A stretch of DNA of 64,000 nt from Apodospora peruviana (lineage: Eukaryota; Ascomycota; Sordariomycetes; Sordariales; Lasiosphaeriaceae), in contig JAUEDM010000005.1 in NCBI GenBank assembly GCA_033439685.1, forward strand, positions 3,968,001-4,032,000, read 5' to 3'. Numbering within the stretch: position 1 is the first letter of the stretch; each line of letters begins with the position of its first letter. Shown here piece after piece: positions 13,218-23,337 of the stretch. The position numbers and the translations under genes are program-made. The notes under the pieces are model-generated. The model was not told the DNA's origin and ran no database searches. It saw only the letters and a list, made by a program, of their open reading frames with translations.

Positions 13218-14748
13218 TTGATCTCATGCATGTGATAATCGGACATCTATTTACCTAATGGACTGGAGCCGAAGCCACCGGATGTATTTACGGGGTGGCA
13301 TTGCCAATGGGTGGTCACAACACCCTAAGGCACCTTAACGTAGATGTCTACCCTTTACCTACCTACCTACCTACCTAGACGGTTAGGAGCCGTTTGTAGT
13401 TTAATTTTAGTGGTGATGAAATATGATATGTCTGGTACTGATGTCACACATTTTCTGGTCGGTGCTGAGTATACCACAATTCCCATAACGGATTCCTGAA
13501 ACCATTGATATTCCATTTCTATTACTCGGGTAGTTTAATGTAACTCTCTCCTCATTGAATTATCACGTTCTCACATTCTACGCCCCTATGTTTGATTTCA
13601 TGTCTCCACATTTGAGGTTCTCTCTACTACATAATTACAGGCAATACTCCTCACACGTGGGTTCTCCCCTCCGCAATACCCAGGCGTTGAAAGTTCTAGA
13701 ATTCTGCTCTAATTCGAATGTTGCTACCATCTTTTGTACATATGCGACCGGAAGTCCATATTGCCCAACTGTCCCCGGTGGCTGCCAAAGAAGCCGCGTG
13801 CTCGTTCCATTTCCCTTTTTTCTATTTTATCTAGTGACATACTATCTCAATTGGTCGACTTTTTGTTTATATTTGAAGGCGAAGAGAAAAACCACCCTCT
13901 CAGCCCTTGCTTCTGCCCCGGATATGCATTATAATAACTATTCCACGCCAGAAATTGTGCCCGGTGACTCAACTTAATATCATGTCCCAGCTCCCGAACT
14001 CTTCTCTGATCAGCTCCAGAAGTTCGACGGCATGCCTCCCACCTACTCAGGCTCTTGTGCGCGGATATATCTCTTAACTACCTGTAGTCAGGTATTCCGT
14101 GCTTGCTGGACTGCAGATTATCGTCTGGTTTCTGGTTGGTATTCCGCGCGTAGAAGACGGCATAAGGAGATGTGTATGGCAGAGCCACCAGTAGGTGGGT
14201 GCCATGGTGGTGAGGTTGTTGGCGTTGACTAATGATGGCGAAGATCTAAAGCAGCTGGTTGCGTGTATGATATCAAAAGTCTGTTCGGCAGGCCGATATC
14301 GTTGATTCCACATTGTTTTCTTTTTGTGTCTGGCTCCAACAGGAAGAGATGATCCTTCCAATGAACGGCCTCGACTGATCCTGTCCAATCTGTTTTGTCA
14401 TGACGGTTGGCCCGGTGCGACCAAATCCCAGGTAAATGAAAACAAAAAAGCGACCTGCAAAAGGATCCGACCTCTCGATTCGCCCCGGCCTGGGTATTCA
14501 GCCTCGGAAAATTGAGTATAAATAGTAACTCGCAGAACTAACAGTTTCCTGTGACCGAGGCTTCAACTTTTATTCAAGAACTCGCACATCCAGCCCGTCC
14601 TGAACTAAAAGTATATGATCTGCACAACTCCCCTATAAATACAACCTTCCTGTACTGCAGCATCCACCCTACCATAGACCTAACACCTCCATAAACACAC
14701 CATCTCTCTCTTCAAGTTCTCTGTCCACCATAATCATCGTCATCGGAG
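13218..14748. other. Intergenic region; promoter of the 126-aa gene at its right end
   Basis: No supported gene. A run of ACCT/CCTA tetranucleotides lies at about 13357-13376, a motif found repeatedly in spacers of this window. Two TATAAATA boxes lie near the right end. Confidence 0.5.
14634..14641 (+). promoter_or_regulatory. TATA box of the 126-aa gene
   Basis: TATAAATA 108 bp before the ATG at 14749, in a C/T-rich leader. A second identical octamer lies at 14517-14524, so two transcription starts are possible. Confidence 0.5.
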
Positions 14749-15129
14749 ATGGACTACAGAATGTCAAACCAGGAGATGATGGACCAGTTTGCCCGAGAGG
14801 CCGCCGAGTCGAGCCGGTTCAGAATGACACCAAAACCCAAGTTCCCGCCCAGACATCCAGGATTTTCCACTAAGGGAGAGGAGTGCCGAAGGCTGAAGGG
14901 GACGATTCAAGATGCTTATGAAAGGCTTGACAGTACCATGCCCTCAAAGCGCTACAGGCTTTACCACTTCGACATGGTACAGCAAAGCTACGAAAGGAAC
15001 GGGAAGGAGAGAATTCTCCCCGATCCTGTCCTCCGGATGAGACAGTACTATTTGACCACCCTGCTCCGGCTCGACTTACATCTCGAAGCGTTGGGGCATA
15101 GGCCGTGGTATGAATTCCCCCGTTATTAG
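14749..15129 (+). CDS. Small hypothetical protein (126 aa)
   Basis: Single-exon frame with a good start context and a TATA box upstream. The protein is soluble and charged and starts MDYRMSNQEMMDQFAREAAE. It has a helical middle (ECRRLKGTIQDAYERLDS) and a hydrophobic, Arg-containing C-terminal helix (QYYLTTLLRLDLHLEALG). It has no signal peptide or membrane segment. I do not recognise the family. It could be a lineage-specific gene. Confidence 0.55.
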   Translation: MDYRMSNQEMMDQFAREAAESSRFRMTPKPKFPPRHPGFSTKGEECRRLKGTIQDAYERLDSTMPSKRYRLYHFDMVQQSYERNGKERILPDPVLRMRQYYLTTLLRLDLHLEALGHRPWYEFPRY

Positions 15130-15613
15130 TTAGGGCAGTTGGCTTTGCCATTCTCGCTCGTACGTACTTCGATATCTCAAGTACAGATGTGACCCTATAA
15201 CGAGTCAATTGCAGTCTCGTGCCTGCATGCAACTTTCAGCTGCGACGATGTGGGCAAGAGGCGGATGCAACAAACACCACAGATATTTATTCCGGCCCGG
15301 ACTGTGGGATGATTGGGTTACCGAGGCAGCATGAATATAGTACTCCGTAAATTTTAGGCAGGCAACAGTCCCAGTGGATTGAATTGTTGGTAAACTGTGC
15401 CGTAACCGGTTAGTGGTTTGGCAAGGAAATTGACAAAGTGGGCGGGTTAGTGCCTGGGCATGAAGGAAGCATTCAGGGGTTATCCGGCCGTCCCCATTAA
15501 ATACAGCGCTGGTCCCTTTATCTGTTTCCATTACCGCATCCTTTTCTCCATTCCGTCAATCCTAATCGCCGAACCACTCAAAGACGCCAAAAAAGACAAG
15601 CCACATTTTAAAG
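15130..15613. other. Intergenic region
   Basis: Holds the 3' UTR of the 126-aa gene and the promoter of the secreted-protein gene; an ATTAAATA sequence near 15496 could serve as a TATA element. Confidence 0.4.
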
Positions 15614-16183
15614 ATGAAGGGTCTCACCACAACCGTCGCCATCATCCTCGGCGCTGCGGCCGCCGGAATCGCCCGGGCCGCAGACCCAACCCCGACAATC
15701 ACCGCCCTCGACGACCTGCCAAAATCGACAGACGCGTCGGCGTACCTCTCGGAAGCCTACAGCGCCTACGGCGGCGTGCCGCCGCAAGTAACGGGCGCGG
15801 TGGCCACGTCGCTCGCCAGCGAGCTGTACAGCCTCGAGCTCTCGTGGGCATCGCACTCCATGGCGTCGTCGGACAACTTTGCCATCTGGAGCGCGGCGGC
15901 GAAAGCGACCGACGGGTCAGCGGTCTGGGAGAGCCTGTCGACCAGCGGGTACAATTACGGCCAGATCACGACCAACGCGTGGTACTCGGAGCACGTGCCC
16001 GACGACGTCAAGAGCGATATTGCTGGCTACAACTCAGCGTGGCAGAGCGCGTTCAATAAGGTTGTTGTCGCGACGACGACGAGCGGGAATGCTGCGGGCG
16101 TGGCGGGCGTGCACCAGGCCAAGTGCACTGGCATGGCTATGGCTGTTGCGGCTGGGGTTGCTGGTGTTGTTGTTGCTATGTAG
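15614..16183 (+). CDS. Predicted GPI-anchored secreted protein (189 aa)
   Basis: Single exon. Residues 1-22 form a clear signal peptide (MKGLTTTVAIILGAAAAGIARA). The mature part is Ala/Ser/Thr-rich and amphipathic, with YLSEAYSAYGGVPPQVTG and SELYSLELSWASHSMASS. The last 25 residues are small and hydrophobic (MAMAVAAGVAGVVVAM) after a Ser/Gly/Asn-containing region, as expected of a GPI-attachment signal. It therefore probably sits at the plasma membrane or cell wall. No enzymatic domain is visible and I cannot name the family. Confidence 0.75.
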   Translation: MKGLTTTVAIILGAAAAGIARAADPTPTITALDDLPKSTDASAYLSEAYSAYGGVPPQVTGAVATSLASELYSLELSWASHSMASSDNFAIWSAAAKATDGSAVWESLSTSGYNYGQITTNAWYSEHVPDDVKSDIAGYNSAWQSAFNKVVVATTTSGNAAGVAGVHQAKCTGMAMAVAAGVAGVVVAM

Positions 16184-16640
16184 GATTGTGTACGAGACTT
16201 GTTTATGATTTAAGTTGGGGGGATATCTGGAAAATTAATGCACCGAAGCACGGAGAGAACTGTCTGTTGGTTATGTCTGGATTTTCCTTGGGAGGAAGCG
16301 CGATGCTCTTTTGAATTTGGCCCGGCTTGTTTGGCGGTGGATCTTCACAGATAGCGTCCTCCAAATCCGCAAATAATTGAACAGAAATCGGCAGTTATTG
16401 GTTGGTTTTCACATTCTCCTGAGTCCTCCCGTAGACCCGTACCCGTAAGCGCCGACCCCTGCTTGGCCTTGAAGGAGTACGGAGTAGCGTCATATCCGGC
16501 CCCCACCTGAGCGGGAGCTCTCCCGAACTCCACAGCTCAAGCTCAAGTTCTCTTCAAGTTTCCCATCTCACCTCAATATCGATATCAACATCGTCAACAA
16601 ACAATCCATTCTCACCGTTCTAACCTAAACAAACCGAAGA
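16184..16640. other. Intergenic region, promoter of the first DHCR24-like gene
   Basis: No gene. The last 120 bases are C/A-rich leader sequence before the ATG at 16641. Confidence 0.4.
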
Positions 16641-18206
16641 ATGGATGGCAAAGCCCACTCAGAAGCCGTAGCGGCCGTCGCGGCCCGCACGCGCCAGCTC
16701 TTCGAAACCAAAACGCCGTACAGAGTCTACCACGGGTCAACAAACAGCACCCGGCGCTCTTACAAAAATGCGTCCAACATCGTCGACACGAGCAGCCTCA
16801 ACCGCGTGCTCAAAATCGATCCCTTGACAAAAACCGCTCTAGTGGAACCCAACGTGCCCATGGACGCCCTGGTCACCGCCACCCTGTCGCACAATTTGAT
16901 CCCGCTAGTAGTAATGGAGTTCCCGGGCATTACAGTCGGGGGCGGCTTCTCCGGCACGTCCGGCGAGTCCTCATCATTTCGATACGGCGCCTTCGACGCG
17001 ACAATCAACTGGATCGAGATCGTCCTTCCCAACGGGGACGTGCAGCGCGCGTCCAAGACCGCCGAAAACAAAGATCTGTTCTGGGGCGCGGCGTCCGCGT
17101 TCGGCACAATGGGCGTGGTGACCCTCCTGGAAGTGCAGCTCCGCGACGCGGCGCAGTACGTCGAGCTGACCTACACACACGTCAATAACTTCGAAAAAGT
17201 GGTGAGCACTTTACAAAAGGAAACGGCCGACAGCAGCGCAAACGATTACGTCGACGGGATCACGTTCTCGTTAGATTCAACAGTCATCTGCACCGGCAAG
17301 CTGGTCGACACTATCCCGCCTGACTCAGAGAGTAATAGTCCGAAACGATTCCTTCGCGCAAGGGATCCGTGGTTCTACGTGCACGCGCAACGCATCGAGA
17401 AATCTCTTCTCAAGACTGGCAATGAAACGCACAGAGACTATATCCCGCTCGTGGACTATCTGTTTCGCTACGATCGCGGCGCCTTCTGGACTGGTCGGTA
17501 CGCGTTCCGGTATTTCCTGACGCCGTTCAACCGGATCACTCGGTTTCTACTCAATCCGTTCATGCATACCCGTGTGATGTATCGCGCCTTACACAGATCG
17601 GGGCTATCCGATTTTCATGTCGTCCAGGATGTGGGTGTGCCCTATGCGCATGCCAACGAGTTTGCGGGGTGGGTGGACAAGACGCTTCATACGTATCCGA
17701 TTTGGTTGTGTCCGTTGAGACTGAGGAGGACCACGCCTGATGCCGCGCACGGGTTGCATGCTGAGCTTGCCGACCCAACTGTTCCGGAGTACTTGAATTT
17801 TGGGGTTTGGGGACCGATTTCTTTCAACCGCCGCGAGTGTGTGCGACTCAATAGGGAGTTGGAGCAGGAGGTTAGTAGACTTGACGGGAAGAAATGTCTA
17901 TATGCGCATGCGTATTATACTGAGGATGAGTTCTGGGCTGAGTATGATCGACATTCGTATGACAAGCTCAGGGGGAAGTATGGTGCTAGTTACTTGCCGA
18001 GTGTGTATGATAAGGTTAAGGTGGATGTGGATGCTGAGGAGGCCGCTGCTCGGGCGTCGGTTGGTGCGATGTTGCTGACGTTTGTTTGGGGGATTTGGCC
18101 GATTGCTGGGCTTTATGGGGTGTACAGGGCGGTGCTTGGGGGTGATTATTTGTTGAAGAAGGAGAGGAGGGTGAAGATACCAGTGGGTGGGAGGAAGCAG
18201 GATTGA
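16641..18206 (+). CDS. DHCR24-like FAD-linked oxidoreductase, copy 1
   Basis: Single exon, 521 aa. It belongs to the delta(24)-sterol reductase (DHCR24/DWF1) branch of the vanillyl-alcohol-oxidase/PCMH flavoprotein fold. The FAD-binding region (about 20-210) contains YRVYHGSTNSTR, VEPNVPMDALV and the signature EFPGITVGGGFSGTSGESSS. The substrate-side half contains DPWFYVHAQR, DYLFRYDRGAFW and the C-terminal AHAYYTEDEFWAEYDR. A hydrophobic segment near residue 480 could attach it to a membrane. Ergosterol is not reduced at C24, so the true substrate in fungi is uncertain. A paralogue lies at 36501-38123. Confidence 0.88.
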   Translation: MDGKAHSEAVAAVAARTRQLFETKTPYRVYHGSTNSTRRSYKNASNIVDTSSLNRVLKIDPLTKTALVEPNVPMDALVTATLSHNLIPLVVMEFPGITVGGGFSGTSGESSSFRYGAFDATINWIEIVLPNGDVQRASKTAENKDLFWGAASAFGTMGVVTLLEVQLRDAAQYVELTYTHVNNFEKVVSTLQKETADSSANDYVDGITFSLDSTVICTGKLVDTIPPDSESNSPKRFLRARDPWFYVHAQRIEKSLLKTGNETHRDYIPLVDYLFRYDRGAFWTGRYAFRYFLTPFNRITRFLLNPFMHTRVMYRALHRSGLSDFHVVQDVGVPYAHANEFAGWVDKTLHTYPIWLCPLRLRRTTPDAAHGLHAELADPTVPEYLNFGVWGPISFNRRECVRLNRELEQEVSRLDGKKCLYAHAYYTEDEFWAEYDRHSYDKLRGKYGASYLPSVYDKVKVDVDAEEAAARASVGAMLLTFVWGIWPIAGLYGVYRAVLGGDYLLKKERRVKIPVGGRKQD

Positions 18207-19533
18207 TTTGGATGAGAAAGGTGTCTGGATGGTTTGGTTTCGAGATGGATAATGTTAGATAACTTACGTCAGTAGACAGACAACATTTCGTATGTTTCTA
18301 AGACAAAGGCAAAAGGTATATACTCTTTGTTAGAGACGGGCCCTCATATTACTTACAAGCTTGAATGTAAAAGTTGTAACGAAAACTACAGCTTCCAAAA
18401 GGGGGCATCCCTGCTACGGATAACTCTGGCCACCATGCCGACACACTCAATGCATACCTGCCTTTCCAGTAACGTATGACCAGGGTAATATAATTGACTT
18501 TTGAACTCGGACTTGGAGCTCTATTCAAGTACCATAAACCCAAGACCCTCAGGCCATCTCGTCAGCCGTTGGCGTAACGCAGATACAATACGGGTACGAA
18601 TAATTAGTATCAGCAGGTTGAGGACGTGGACGTGAGGAGCCGAAGGGATACGATTGAAAATCATTGTTGATGATGGCGGAAAACTCGGTCACGGCTCACG
18701 ATGCTACGTGAAGAAAGAAGTAGTAAGCCGCATCGGTCAAGCTATTGGGACGTCCACGCAGGCTCTGCTGACATTCAAAGCGTAATGCTGCTTGGCAAGG
18801 ACGTACTCGCTGTTCGGCAACTTGAAGGCCCACTTCCAGCAAACCAGGATAAAGTACTTTACCGACATCGCGTATAGACCGACAAAGTGTGGTGGTACAT
18901 CCACGAGGCTGTGAAGGTTTAAGGGGTACCAAAGCAGCGTATATATGGTCCATTTGAGAATTCTCCTGTTCCTATAAAACACACCCCAAAGCTGTCTACT
19001 AGTTTATCCCTGACACAAACTCTACGCCTTCCACCTTTGTCTTACACTTGTGAACACTATACACATTAATGAACCACTCGCACATATCTTCGGGTGTAGG
19101 GTAGTGGGCCAGTGTTAATACCATGTAGCAGTACCTTGTGCCAGGGGGTCTACGAGTCACCATAGGTTTCGAACAACCCATGGGTACCCACGACCCATTG
19201 ACCCCGTGAGATGGGTGGGTTCTCCCGCGACGGTTCATGATATACACTGTTTTGATGCACCATGAAGAAGAATATAGACATATACTGCTGCACGAAGGAC
19301 CTAAGCCACTCTTCCCAACTTACTGTCCGCCTCGCCAGATGTAATCATCACTCGTCTACAGTAGTGCAGCAATCAGTTTGGCACTGTGACAGGTGGAAAT
19401 ACGCAGAGTTTTTCTGTTTTCCCCCGAGCCTGTCTAGACTAGGGAAAGCCTCTCCCTGTGTTCGTCATCCTGATTCCTGACGGCCACCTCACCCAGAACA
19501 AACGAGCCTCCAATACCCAAAAGTCTACCAACA
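18207..19533. other. Intergenic region, 1.3 kb
   Basis: Several short minus-strand frames occur (18350-18980), one with hydrophobic stretches, but none has a recognisable domain, intron signals or consistent codon use. The right end is the leader of the MYND pseudogene. Confidence 0.4.
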
Positions 19534-20580
19534 ATGGTGTCCACGGCTACTTCTCTCCCTCAGGAATGCGGCAATCCCGACTGCCAGTCCGACTCCTCGA
19601 CATTCCTCCAGCCCTGCTCCCGCTGCCTCTACGTGTCGTACTGCTCGCGTGCCTGCGAGTCCGCCGCCCGGGCCGCCCACAAGCCCAATTGCTTCCGCGC
19701 CAACTACATCAAGTTCCACCTCGGCAAGGGCTACATCACCAACCCGGAGGTCGTCCGCACGTTGTCGTGCCCGGCCAACGCCATCTTCTAGGAGCTGCAC
19801 AAGGCGCCGCAGACGGCGTTCGGCTGGTTGTCGGACCACAGCTTCGACTTCGCCGTCAAGGAACCGGACTACGTCCGGCCCACCAACTCCAAGAAGAATA
19901 CGATGAGACAAATGATGGCAATTATCTTGAACGGCGCACCGGACGGCGGGAAGAACCCATCGGACCCGCGTGAATGGATGCTTCGCCTCGTCGACCCGAC
20001 GCCCATAACACTATTCTCAGCCGACGACCGCAAGCAAGAGGGTCTCAGGAAGCATCCGTATACCGTAGAAAAGAAGAACAACAGAGTTAAGCTGTGGCAG
20101 GTTTTGGAAGCTGCTGATTATCAAGGTATGTTACCTACCGACCTCCTATTCACACTCAATTGTGGAGAGAGCCTGACAGAGAAACAGGAAAGGAGATGGT
20201 GTACCACTACGACTTCAACAATAACTGGGAACACACCATGACCATCGTCCACCGCCGTGCCGCCGAACTCACAAGCCCCGGGCTTGGCTTCCTTCCGAGT
20301 CCGAGTTCTATCTTTGTCTATCTCTCCGGGTCGGGAGCACCCGGTCGCGGAAGACTCGGGTGGCTACAGCAGTTGGGAGGATTGCAAGGCGGTTTCCGTG
20401 CAACCAAGCCGACCAAGGAGCAGCGCGAAAAGCGGGAATGGTTCGAGGAGAACTACGGCGACATCGGTGACCCGCTCGACTTAGCGGCCCTCGTCGACGG
20501 GTGGGATCGGGACTTGGTGAACGCGAGGATAGAGTACGACTGGGACACGCACAATGAGGTGATGGAGTACGATTCGCCAA
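19534..20580 (+). pseudogene. MYND finger / pRiA4-ORF3-like protein, broken
   Basis: The first part encodes a MYND-type zinc finger (CSRCLYVSYCSRACESAA, then AHKPNC). The frame stops at a TAG (19789-19791) inside otherwise continuous coding sequence and resumes with ELHKAPQTAFGWLSDHSFDF. A normal 62-bp intron (20126-20187, GTATGT, CTGAC) leads to a segment like the plasmid pRiA4b ORF-3 domain: MVYHYDFNNNWEHTMTIV, then HPVAEDSGGYSSWEDCKA in another frame, then FRATKPTKEQREKREWFEEN in a third. At least two frameshifts are therefore needed besides the stop. MYND plus pRiA4-ORF3-like domains occur together in fungal proteins. The stop could be an editable UAG, but the frameshifts argue for a decayed gene. 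Confidence 0.75.
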
Positions 20581-20741
20581 GCAAAAACCTCTCAACCATC
20601 ATCATGTTTCGCGCTATTCTTCTTGCCATCTTTATCAATGTGTCGGCGGTATCATCCCACCACGAAAGGCTGGTCCTGCCATCCTACCCATCCATTGCCA
20701 ATTCCGAGCTCCAATCTGTCGCCACGGTTAGAGCAGGGTAA

Positions 20742-21700
20742 CACAACCAATACACCTTTCTGTAAGAATATTATAGCCACTAAAAGGTAAGGTGTAGTAA
20801 GTAGGGGTTTGTGTTTTGAGCTCAATAGGAAAGAACACTACTTCATCGGGAGCGGCACTGGATGCTGCTCCTCGATTGAGACGGTCGGTGCGATTGAGCC
20901 TTGATTGAATTGATTGCGACTGTCAATGGTATATAACCCATTAGAATTCCAAAGGCTGACACCTTTGGTATTCTGGCATCCTTTTGTGATTGAGGGGGAT
21001 TTGGTGTAATGGTTCGGGTCATTGCACTGGCTCGTCACAGTCTGGATGTGTGTTTCAGGTCCGTGGATTAGAATAGTTAATGTAGGTATATTGTAGGTAT
21101 ATTGATATTTGGCGAGGCTCTCCACAGTAGATACAATGGACAACCGGCCTTATCATACCGCCTCTATCCACGTAGGTTGTATGCCATAAGAGCCCCTACA
21201 TTTATTGACCAAAAGGCTTGATTCTTGTGCGCAGCTCTTCCCCTCTCGGGAAGGGACCGGAACCGGCAGGTGTGTACGGAATCTTCTGCGGACGAGTTCT
21301 GACGGCAGAGCTGAACAAGGTGGCCGCCAATCATCACATACGGTGGCACAGCGTATGGCGTCTGAGCGGTGGTAGACGCATGTTTCTTCATGCAATATAG
21401 CGAAAATCCGATAAGCAGGACAACCTCTCGTAATTCTCGATTCTGTTGTGTCACCAAGGACCATTGAGGGTTTTGCCACAAGGTAGGTGGGTATCTACCT
21501 GTTATTATTCTCATAAGTATTGCGGCCGTAAGTTAAGTTGAAATGCTAGCCTGTTCAGGCTCTTTTCCTCATCATTATCGTCCAACGCCAAAAGCAAACG
21601 AACTTTGCTCTTCAACGCAGAATTATCCTAAACATCTCCAGTTTGTTGGCCAACTGAACTACTACTTGTCTATCCAAACACCTACCTTACCTAAACATGC
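20742..21700. other. Intergenic region
   Basis: Nothing identifiable. It is moderately A+T-rich, with a short duplicated TGTAGGTATATTG near 21080-21105. Confidence 0.4.
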
Positions 21701-22161
21701 CAGGAAACCCGAATCCGCGTCTACGTGCAGTTCAAGGACCTCAAGCCTGTGGTCGACTTTGTCTTCGAGACCGAAGGGCAGCTACAACAATACCAACGGG
21801 TCATCACGGCCCTTGGCGTGAAGCGCGTCGTCAACGTGGACCCGAGATCTCGGTCAATCCGCGTGGAGGTGCCTCCACGAGCGCGTGAGGTGGAGCCAAG
21901 CCGGTCGCTCAACGGGTTCATCCTGCATTTCGAGCGCGAGAGCGAGGCATCTGCTTGGAATGGTCCCATCTGTCGGCCTGTTCCGAACAGTCCCAAGGCT
22001 GTTGTCATCAGCAATACTGGGACCACGGCGACTTCGGCGAGGTGCCGAGGGCGGCTGACGAGAGTTATGCCCGCCGAGCTCCCAATCTCGTTGCCGACTG
22101 CCGCCAGCGAGCGCTGACACCGCCGAAGAAGTGGTTTCCGTATGGCCCTGGACCAGAATAG
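21701..22161 (+). pseudogene. Gene remnant of unknown family, two reading frames
   Basis: From a possible acceptor at 21700, one frame reads ETRIRVYVQFKDLKPVVDF and continues for about 85 codons with coding-like composition (RVITALGVKRVVNVDP, SLNGFILHFERESEAS). It then becomes poor, while another frame reads QYWDHGDFGEVPRAADES and ends at TAG 22159-22161. A GT-AG pair joining the two frames in phase would give an intron of only 35 bp, so a frameshift is more likely. No upstream first exon was found. I do not recognise the protein. Confidence 0.35.
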
Positions 22162-22783
22162 GATGGGATTGTGTTCCAGGTCAAGTACCTGCATACTTAC
22201 CCAAATGTTATCTACTTAGGTTGCTGTTTATATGACTGTCTGCAGGTTAAGCCGGCTATATCATTATTATGGTATTGGGGATGATCTTATTAGCTTTTAT
22301 TGGAAGGAAAGCGCTGGTGGTTACAGGCTCCTATGTACTTCACCAATTGGTAATAATCAGTTCTTCTCATCTCTCGCTTATTGCTGCTCGCTCCAAACTT
22401 ACCACTGCAGTATCTCGTACTTAATCTCCCAGAAAGGTACACTAAACACAACTCCTTCGACCGTGTAAGACGAACTAGCTTAACTGCCTAACTTTGTTAA
22501 TAACCACGCTAATAAAACACAACTACTTTCATTCGGTAAGAAATTACTAGTTACCTTCAAGTCGGGAAGTATAACAACCCTAACCTAGGTAGTCCCACTC
22601 GCCCTGTTCGTTCCACTACTAGTATCCGTATTTAGCACACTGCCAGCCTAGTCCATGGATAGGGGGTTACCGATATGGATACCCTGCCCCCATCATTAAT
22701 CAGTTGGAATGACCCGCTAATCCTTTTCTTCTAGTTACAGCCTGGTACCTCAAGACAAATCTAAGAGCAAGAATTAGAGATAG
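22162..22783. other. A+T-richer spacer left of the HET remnant
   Basis: No coding frame or repeat I can support. Composition is clearly more A+T-rich than the gene-bearing parts. Confidence 0.4.
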
Positions 22784-23035
22784 TTAGACAATCTTAAAAC
22801 CTTCCCTATCGATCTTCCCCTCTTCCATCGCTTCACCATCCATGATTCCGTCAACATAGGCCTCACCGACAAAGCTATACCGGCCACTCTCCACCGGTCG
22901 TAAGACCACTGGCGCCTTATGTCCGAAAAGAATCACGATGAAATCTCCCTTTTGCATATATGACGGGCCTGACCCGAGCCTGCCACCGTCCGTGACGAAC
23001 AAGGTCCGCTTCCATTCGCAAAAACTAATTGCCAC
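22784..23035 (-). pseudogene. C-terminal remnant of a HET-domain protein
   Basis: The minus-strand frame reads KRTLFVTDGGRLGSGPSYMQ, then GDFIVILFGHKAPVVLRP and YSFVGEAYVDGIMDGEA, and stops at 22784. This is the characteristic C-terminal segment of fungal heterokaryon-incompatibility (HET) proteins, which trigger cell death after fusion of unlike strains. Upstream sequence (23036-23250) has short pieces in changing frames and no HET domain, so only the tail survives. A broken Tc1 transposon lies just upstream, but I could not find the missing HET N-terminus on its other side. Confidence 0.7.
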
Positions 23036-23337
23036 CCTGTGCTTGACGTGCCACGAGAATGAAGCAGCAGGCTTGGGGAGAGCCAGGAGGTCGCCCGGTA
23101 CCTGATTGGGGAGGATTTTAAAGGACTCCCTAATCTGGCAACGCTGAAAGGGCGGAGGGATGCGCTGGGATCTGCAGCAGGCTCGTTAGTCTCCATTTTC
23201 CTTAAGCCATTCGACTGGGTGCTCGTTGGGGCTAAAGCAGTATTCCTCTGCCATGAACAGGGCCCCTGTGACAGTAAATTCAGGGTTCATAAGTCAAAAC
23301 TGGCTGAGAAACAGCAATATTATGTACAATCAAAAAC

